NCBI GenBank assembly: GCA_035995985.1
Contig: DASYJY010000079.1
Location: 1 to 20,035, forward strand
Source of the DNA: JADGNZ01 sp035995985
GTDB taxonomy: Bacteria > Acidobacteriota > Thermoanaerobaculia > Gp7-AA8
Direction: 5' to 3'
Length of the DNA: 20,035 bases
Shown here one piece after another: positions 15,701 to 20,035 of this stretch (within the stretch, counting starts at the first letter, position 1; each line of letters begins with the position of its first letter). The notes under the pieces are model-generated. The model did no database searches. It was not told where the DNA came from and saw only the letters and a list, made by a program, of their open reading frames with translations. The position numbers were made by a program, and so were the translations under genes.

Positions 15701-15714
15701 GTTCGTGAACGAAC
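15701..15714. promoter_or_regulatory. Short palindrome before the channel gene
   Basis: GTTCGT, GA, ACGAAC: a 14-base inverted repeat in the 47-base gap between the small Cys-rich gene and the TolC-like gene. It could be an operator half-pair or a small mRNA hairpin that adjusts expression within the operon. I cannot match it to a known metal-sensor operator. Confidence 0.25.
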
Positions 15715-15727
15715 GAGCGCGTAAGGA

Positions 15728-16072
15728 TCAGATGAGGAGGATGGAGAGCGCGGCGAGCCGGCCGCCGGTCGTCCGCGGCGGCGACGCATCGATGAAGGCG
15801 CGGACGACGTTCGGCACCGCGGGCTGAGTCGCGGCGATGACGGCGGCCATGGGCTTCGCCGGAGACGCGGCCGCATCGTCCGCATTGGCGAGCCTGGCCG
15901 ACGGCGCGTCGTAGCACGTGATGGCCGTGCAGCAGTCGCCGCTCTCAGTCGTGAAGGCGATGGGCGCGTGATCGCAGCACGTCATTCTCGTGCAGAAACC
16001 GATGATGGCCGCGGCCGGAGCAAGGCCGGCGATCATCAGAACGATCGCAGCAGTCATCAGTTTGCGAACCAT
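15728..16072 (-). CDS. Small exported protein with symmetric Cys cluster, copper-cluster associated
   Basis: I do not recognise a named family. From the Met at 16072 this is a 114-residue protein with a signal peptide (about 1-22, MVRKLMTAAIVLMIAGLAPA). Six Cys follow at 27, 32, 33, 47, 48 and 53, in the symmetric pattern C-x4-CC-x13-CC-x4-C, with His35 in CCDH. The remainder is Ala/Pro-rich, low in complexity, and ends in a hydrophobic LAALSILLI. It lies between the CusF-barrel gene and the TolC-like gene, so a role in binding or buffering periplasmic Cu(I)/Ag(I) is a fair inference; disulfides are the alternative. A longer frame begins at 16192 and a Met at 16093 is also possible; I chose 16072 for the signal peptide. 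No start has a strong Shine-Dalgarno sequence. Confidence 0.65.
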   Translation of the reverse strand: MVRKLMTAAIVLMIAGLAPAAAIIGFCTRMTCCDHAPIAFTTESGDCCTAITCYDAPSARLANADDAAASPAKPMAAVIAATQPAVPNVVRAFIDASPPRTTGGRLAALSILLI

Positions 16073-16166
16073 CGTCGAGCGAATCACGAGCATTTCCGTT
16101 TCAGTGAGACGGTCCGGGCCGCGCAAAGATTCCGAGCGGCCGTCCCGCCAAGGTCGCATGGTCGAC

Positions 16167-17828
16167 TCACATGTGCATCGAATGCGCGCCATGCCCGGAC
16201 GAGCTGCCGCCGCGCAGGCGGACGAAAAGATAGAGGGAATGCGGGCTGCTGCCGTAGTACGGCTTGATGGCGGCAGGAATTGCGTACGCCGTCACGTTGA
16301 CGCCGAGCGCGCCGGCGAGCGATTGCGTCGTGAGCACGTCGCGCGAGTAGCCGATCGTCAATGCCTTCACGCGAAAGAAACCGCGTGCGATATCGGCCGG
16401 CACGTTCTGGCCGGCGAAGAGCTCGTTCTTGTCGACGATCTCCGCGCGGCCGGTGACGTAGTTTCGTGCGCCGAACTGCAGCACCGATTCCGCAAGCCAC
16501 GAGCTGGTGGCGTGGCCTTCGCTCTTTTTGTTGTGCCCGAAGATGACGCTCGTATCCCACTGGCCGATGCTGGTCGCATTGCTGTAGGCGACAGAGGCGG
16601 TGGTCCGTTGGATGTTGCCCGGCTCGGCCGCTTCAGGACGCACCAGATGCCCGGTGGAGAGTTGCGCGGTCCAGTGGGGATTCGGATCGAACGTCAGCCG
16701 CGCGGCCCACGAATCGATCTTTCCGGTGTCGATGTCCCATCGCTTCTCGTCCGGCTCGCGTCCATGGAAACCGCTGAACGCGAATCCGAACGCGCCGCGC
16801 TGGGCGCCGAGCGTGAGGACGCTGCCGGCGATATGCGTCGAGTCCTGCACGTGATGGCTGAGCGCCGCCTGCGGGATCTCGGACGCCGACGCGCGATGCG
16901 GATAGGCGACCGGGCCGAGCGACGGATCGCCGAACGGCGCGGCGTAGATGTAGCCGATCGTATCCGCGCCGAGCGGGTGCGCATATTCGGCGGCCACTTC
17001 CATGAAGAAGTCGTGCGGATGCTGCGCGTCGATGATCGGACGCCCACCGATCGTCTCACCTGTCTGGAACAATTCGGGGTACTTCTTTCCGACCGTCAAC
17101 GGCTCGAGGCTGAGCATGGAGCGGAGCATCAGTTGGCCGCCGCCGAGCGGCCGGCTGGCCATGCCCATGATCCAGTTCGTCGAGAACAATTTGTCATCGC
17201 CGCGCGGGCCCGACTGCACCACCTGACTGACGAATGCGAGGCCGTGAAGCATCAGCATCCAGTCGCCGCGCTGCGTCATGGTCATGTGCATTGGTGCGGC
17301 GGCCGGATTCATGCTGGTGCCGGAAGCCTGCCGCATCAACAGCTCGCTCGTCGCGTCGTTTTGCATCTGCATGCCGCTCATATCTCCGTGCTGCATCTGC
17401 TTCTGATCGCCGTGCTTCATGCCGGCCATCGGCTGCGGTGCAGCCGCGCCTCCGTGCTGCTCCATGGCGGCATGTTCATGCTGCGGTGCAGACGTTGCGG
17501 GCGGCTCGGTCATCGGATGCTCCTGCATCGCCGTCGCACCCGCCGCGGCGACGTTGGTCAGCCAGTACGTGCCGTCGGATTCGTGAAGCGTGGCGGTGAT
17601 CTTCGCGCCGTCTTTCGGAAGCGCTGCGACCTTCTGGCCGCGCACTTCGTACGGCATGGTCATGGCGCCCATGACGCCTGCGACCTCGGCATGGGCAACG
17701 GTCAGCCGATTGGTCGCCGCGTCGCGGCTGACGATGCTGCCGGTCAGCGCGCCGCTTTTCTCCGCCGCTCGCGCGTTGAACGCGACCAGCAGCAACAGCA
17801 TCGGGATTCCTGTCCTGAAAAACCTCAT
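16167..17828 (-). CDS. CusF-type copper domain fused through a Met/His linker to an outer-membrane-barrel-like protein
   Basis: This 553-residue protein has a signal peptide (about 1-22). Residues 25-93 form a CusF-like copper domain: GSIVSRDAATNRLTVAH, then His46, Met53, Met56 and Met58 in HAEVAGVMGAMTM, the Met-variant of the CusF site. Residues about 100-180 are a linker rich in Met and His (MAGMKHGDQKQMQHGDMSGM). From about 185 onward there are amphipathic beta strands with aromatic girdles (GDWMLMLHGLAF, TIGYIYAAPFGDP, SLYLFVRLRGG), resembling the barrel-like proteins seen beside Cus pumps in environmental bacteria. The tail, GHGAHSMHM, is again His/Met-rich. A copper-capturing outer-membrane protein is inferred. 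GAAGGAGAG lies upstream of the ATG. The gene is in the copper cluster, between the two small Cys/His proteins. Confidence 0.75.
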   Translation of the reverse strand: MRFFRTGIPMLLLLVAFNARAAEKSGALTGSIVSRDAATNRLTVAHAEVAGVMGAMTMPYEVRGQKVAALPKDGAKITATLHESDGTYWLTNVAAAGATAMQEHPMTEPPATSAPQHEHAAMEQHGGAAAPQPMAGMKHGDQKQMQHGDMSGMQMQNDATSELLMRQASGTSMNPAAAPMHMTMTQRGDWMLMLHGLAFVSQVVQSGPRGDDKLFSTNWIMGMASRPLGGGQLMLRSMLSLEPLTVGKKYPELFQTGETIGGRPIIDAQHPHDFFMEVAAEYAHPLGADTIGYIYAAPFGDPSLGPVAYPHRASASEIPQAALSHHVQDSTHIAGSVLTLGAQRGAFGFAFSGFHGREPDEKRWDIDTGKIDSWAARLTFDPNPHWTAQLSTGHLVRPEAAEPGNIQRTTASVAYSNATSIGQWDTSVIFGHNKKSEGHATSSWLAESVLQFGARNYVTGRAEIVDKNELFAGQNVPADIARGFFRVKALTIGYSRDVLTTQSLAGALGVNVTAYAIPAAIKPYYGSSPHSLYLFVRLRGGSSSGHGAHSMHM

Positions 17829-17861
17829 GTCGGAAAACTCTCCTTCGGATGTGCCGGAGCA

Positions 17862-17892
17862 GCGCGACGAGTCGCGCGCTGAGCACTCAGCG
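17862..17892. promoter_or_regulatory. Paired palindromes upstream of the CusF-barrel gene
   Basis: In the 138-base gap between the small protein gene (ends 17967) and the CusF-barrel gene (starts 17828) are two adjacent inverted repeats: GCGCGAC-GA-GTCGCGC (17862-17877) and CGCTGAG-CA-CTCAGCG (17877-17892). They may be regulator sites or an mRNA structure near the ribosome site. I see no clear promoter boxes. Confidence 0.3.
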
Positions 17893-17966
17893 TGTTCGAG
17901 CGAGGGAGATGACGCGGCGGATCACAAGCGGCGGAAGCGGCCTGCGTGCGCGTCGAGGCGGGAAGA

Positions 17967-18362
17967 TCAAATCAGGAGTGTGGCGACGAGCAGATGCAGC
18001 CCGACGTCGCGGTCGCATCGGATCGCGCCGAATGCGATGAAGCTGCGATACGTCGCCGCATTAGACGCCGTGACGCGTTGCTCCGCGGCGGGCGCTCCTG
18101 CGAGATGAACTGACCGCGGCACCTCGGTTGCGATGCGCTTCACCGGCTCCTGTTTTTCGCGCGCCGGAGCGGGCGTCTGCTGGTCGTGCTGGCCGTGGTG
18201 GTCGCCGCGTATGAAGGCAACCGCGAGATTGCAAAGCGGCAACGCCTTATGGATCGCGTTGTGGAACGGCAGGACGCAACAGCCGAACACGAACACGACC
18301 GCCGTGAGGAGCGGAATGGTCGCGCCGATCACGCAGGCTGCTGCTATCGCTGTGCGTCGCAT
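17967..18362 (-). CDS. Small membrane/exported protein with CC-x4-H-x3-H-x5-C cluster, copper-cluster associated
   Basis: I do not recognise a named family. It has 131 residues and begins with a hydrophobic segment (about 5-32) that ends in Cys28-Cys29. His34, His38 and Cys44 follow in the pattern CC-x4-H-x3-H-x5-C (CCVLPFHNAIHKALPLC), which would suit a metal site at the membrane surface. Further on is a His-rich patch, GDHHGQHDQQ (54-62), then a Pro/Lys-rich linker. The end is SNAATYRSFIAFGAIRCDRDVGLHLLVATLLI, and its last residues, ATLLI, resemble the SILLI end of the other small protein in the cluster. It is the first gene of the copper cluster in transcription order. Binding of Cu(I)/Ag(I) is an inference from position and residues. 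No good Shine-Dalgarno sequence is seen. Confidence 0.6.
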   Translation of the reverse strand: MRRTAIAAACVIGATIPLLTAVVFVFGCCVLPFHNAIHKALPLCNLAVAFIRGDHHGQHDQQTPAPAREKQEPVKRIATEVPRSVHLAGAPAAEQRVTASNAATYRSFIAFGAIRCDRDVGLHLLVATLLI

Positions 18363-18405
18363 CGTCTTGACTCGCGTGCAAATCGTAATCCCGAACCGAC
18401 ATCGC

Positions 18406-18852
18406 TCACAAATGCGAGAAGAGTCCCTTCGTGTACTGCTCGGGGTTGGCTACGAAGGCGCGCTTGTGATCTTCGTTGGCGAAGTAGTAGAGCTTGTTCT
18501 TGTATTCGACGGTGGGGATCGACGCGCGGATCGAGATCTTGCTGCCGTCGATCGGATCCATGGCGATGGCGGGCGTGAAGGGGAGCGACGCGCGCAACGC
18601 TTCGTCGGCCGCGGTCGGCGGCGGGGGAGCGTCGGCTTGCGCGAGGCCGGTGGCGGTCTTGATCGGCGGCGCTTCGTCGGTGAGCATCGGAGGCGGATCG
18701 ACGGTGACGGGACGAAGGTCGGAGGAGTCGATCGTGCGCATCTCCGACTGCGGCTTCGCCGCCGCGGCGGCCTTTGGTTTTCCGCCGCAGCCCCCGGCCA
18801 GCGCCGCGACCAGCGCCGCCGCTATCATGGCCATCACGATCGTACGGTTCAT
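18406..18852 (-). CDS. Lipoprotein with degenerate YHS-like domain
   Basis: This 148-residue protein has a hydrophobic leader ending LAGGC, with a probable acylated Cys22 (the lipobox is not perfect), then a low-complexity Ala/Pro/Thr-rich spacer with a PPPP run. Residues about 98-148 resemble a YHS domain: AIAMDPIDGSKI, then YKNKLYYFANEDHKRAFVANPEQYTKG. YHS domains normally use Cys in DPVCGM and in the FCS.xCK turn; here those positions are Asp/Ser and Asn/Asp-His, so ordinary metal binding is doubtful. It is located after the Roadblock gene (29-base gap) and 43 bases before the first copper-cluster gene, so it may be transcribed with either. The start at 18852 is a choice; 18861 adds three residues. 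A role in metal handling is suggested only by the fold and neighbourhood. Confidence 0.7.
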   Translation of the reverse strand: MNRTIVMAMIAAALVAALAGGCGGKPKAAAAAKPQSEMRTIDSSDLRPVTVDPPPMLTDEAPPIKTATGLAQADAPPPPTAADEALRASLPFTPAIAMDPIDGSKISIRASIPTVEYKNKLYYFANEDHKRAFVANPEQYTKGLFSHL

Positions 18853-18881
18853 CGTCCTCATGTTTTGCAAGCCTGTGGCCA

Positions 18882-19250
18882 CTACATTTCCGCGCGCAGC
18901 GCCGCGCGGCATCTTTCCAGCGCCTGCCACACCGTGCCTTCGACCGCCGCGGCGTCGACAATAGCCACGAGGTAGTAGCCGTCGCCAAGCTCGCAGCAGA
19001 AAATCCTGCTCGCGGCGAAATCGATTTTGAACCGCTTCGATCCGCCGCTGTCCGTGGCCTCGGCGATGCGTCGCAGGTGCGAGAGGAAGATGCCGGCGTA
19101 GGCGCCGATGATGCGCAACTCGTGATCGTCGGTATCGAACGGCCTCGCGGACGCCACCTCCACGCTCTCCCCCTCGGAATCGAGAAACGCGGCTCCGATC
19201 GCGCCGCGTGTCGACTGGAGGAGATCGGCGAGGATGTCGCGAAAGCTCAC
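18882..19250 (-). CDS. Roadblock/LC7-domain protein
   Basis: This 122-residue protein starts with GTG at 19250, which follows the TAG of the HD-GYP gene with no gap. The Roadblock/LC7 pattern is visible: TRGAIGAAFLDSEGESVEVA at residues 14-33, a middle helix with FLSHLRRI, and the closing strand-helix LGDGYYLVAIVDAAAVEGTVWQALERCRAAL. Bacterial Roadblock proteins often act as partners of small Ras-like GTPases (MglB type) or as dimeric signalling platforms. No GTPase gene is in the window. A Cys pair (IFCCELGDG) is present. The tight junction with the HD-GYP gene suggests coupled translation and a common signalling role. Confidence 0.75.
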   Translation of the reverse strand: MSFRDILADLLQSTRGAIGAAFLDSEGESVEVASARPFDTDDHELRIIGAYAGIFLSHLRRIAEATDSGGSKRFKIDFAASRIFCCELGDGYYLVAIVDAAAVEGTVWQALERCRAALRAEM

Positions 19251-20035
19251 CTACGCCGCGCCCCGAACTTGCTCGTCGATGGTGATGTCGCCGCGCTGCA
19301 CGGCACTGGCGAACGCGTCGACGACATGCGGATCGAAGCGCGTCCCGGCGAAGCTCTTGATTTTTTCGACGACGTAATTCAGCTCCATCGCCTTTTGATA
19401 CGGCCGGTTCGTGGTCATGGCGTCGAAGGTGTCGGCGATGGCCACGATACGTGCCTGCATCGGAATCTCTTCCGCGGTCAGGCCGTCGGGGTATCCGCCT
19501 CCGCTCCACTTTTCGTGGTGGTACTTCATGCCCGGGATGATGTCGATGAGCTGCGCGACGCCGCTCATGATGGCCGCGCCTTTGGCCGGATGTCCCTTCA
19601 TCACCTCGAACTCGTCATCGCTCAACGCACCAGGCTTGCGCAGGATGCGGTCGTCGATACCGATCTTGCCGACGTCGTGCAGCAACGCGCTGATGCGGAG
19701 ATTGCGCATGTCCTGCTCGCTCAGCGCGAGGTTCTTGCCGATGGCGATCGAATAGCGAGCGACACGCTCGGAGTGTCCGCGTGTGTACGGATCCTTCGCA
19801 TCGATCGCGGCGGCGAGCATGCGCACGGCGTTGATGAAGAGCAGGTGATTTTCGTGCGCGGCTTTGCGGAGTTGCTCGACGGCGCTCTCGATCGCGCCCG
19901 ACATGGCGTTGAAGTTCTCGGCCAGCTCGCCGATCTCGTTATGCGTCTTCGGCTCGACGCGCTGGTGGTAGTTGCCGTTGGCCATCTCGCGCGTGCGCTC
20001 GGCCAGCTCGCGAACGGGGCGCGCGATGCCGGACG
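19251..20035 (-). CDS. HAMP plus HD-GYP protein, probable cyclic-di-GMP phosphodiesterase (5' end outside window)
   Basis: The frame is open to the window edge, reading ARPVRELAERTRE before the Met at 19985, so the gene begins further right; numbering is from that Met. The first residues are the second half of a HAMP linker (PVRELAERTREMANGNYHQR ... EIGELAENFNAM), followed by a helix and an HD-GYP domain. The full motif set is present: His71 (RGHSERV), His103-Asp104 (LLHDVGKIGIDDRI), His132 (KGHPAKG), His156-His157-Glu158 (YHHEKW) and Gly164-Tyr165-Pro166. HD-GYP enzymes hydrolyse cyclic-di-GMP to pGpG or GMP. A HAMP linker implies a membrane sensor with N-terminal transmembrane and periplasmic parts that lie outside the window. 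It is followed directly by the Roadblock gene. Confidence 0.93.
   Translation of the reverse strand, partial: SGIARPVRELAERTREMANGNYHQRVEPKTHNEIGELAENFNAMSGAIESAVEQLRKAAHENHLLFINAVRMLAAAIDAKDPYTRGHSERVARYSIAIGKNLALSEQDMRNLRISALLHDVGKIGIDDRILRKPGALSDDEFEVMKGHPAKGAAIMSGVAQLIDIIPGMKYHHEKWSGGGYPDGLTAEEIPMQARIVAIADTFDAMTTNRPYQKAMELNYVVEKIKSFAGTRFDPHVVDAFASAVQRGDITIDEQVRGAA

Noticed and set aside
15990..17882. 630-codon plus-strand open frame
   Set aside because: It is the shadow of the CusF-barrel gene on the other strand. The Arg/His/Ala-rich translation has no recognisable domain, whereas the minus strand has a signal peptide and copper motifs.

Overview
The window is about 20 kb of GC-rich DNA, probably chromosomal, from a Gram-negative soil-type bacterium. 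I favour Acidobacteriota. The GC-rich codon use fits. The cupin at 8396-8812 matches, residue for residue at its metal site, what I remember of the hydroxynitrile-lyase cupin of the acidobacterium Granulicella. Three families of short palindromic repeats are also present of a kind I associate with such genomes. The phylum call is an inference; there is no rRNA or marker gene to settle it.

Layout. 1-1709 (+) is the 3' part of a secreted ComEC-type metallo-beta-lactamase protein with an Ig-like and a lamin-tail-like region. A 252-bp intergenic stretch follows, with an inverted pair of palindromic repeats and a strong terminator. 1962-3717 (+) holds a small unknown protein, a second palindromic repeat family, an exported lactonase-like MBL hydrolase and a Mug-type DNA glycosylase. 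A PQQ-type dehydrogenase lipoprotein (-) converges on the glycosylase and is almost back-to-back with a DinB-like gene (+) at 5582-6070. From 6144 to the right end every gene is on the minus strand: an L,D-transpeptidase, tRNA-Arg(CCT), a tight four-gene operon (aldo/keto reductase, cupin, CMD-family protein, Zn-alcohol dehydrogenase), a six-gene copper/silver efflux cluster (18362 down to 9878), and a YHS-like lipoprotein, a Roadblock-domain protein and an HD-GYP protein that runs off the window.

The copper cluster is the centre of interest. It encodes the tripartite CusC/CusB/CusA-like pump. The RND subunit has the three methionines that mark Cu(I)/Ag(I) pumps. Ahead of the pump are components not in the classical cusCFBA operon: an outer-membrane-barrel-like protein carrying an N-terminal CusF-type copper domain and a Met/His-rich linker, and two small exported proteins with Cys/His clusters, one with a symmetric C-x4-CC-x13-CC-x4-C pattern. 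I infer that these capture or hand over periplasmic copper. No metal-sensing regulator is visible in the window.

A second notable feature is a perfect 30-bp inverted repeat sitting in frame inside the RND pump gene, in a cytoplasmic loop, so that a dispersed repeat appears to have become coding sequence. No transposase, integrase, CRISPR array or rRNA was seen, and no gene-free stretch exceeds 300 bases.
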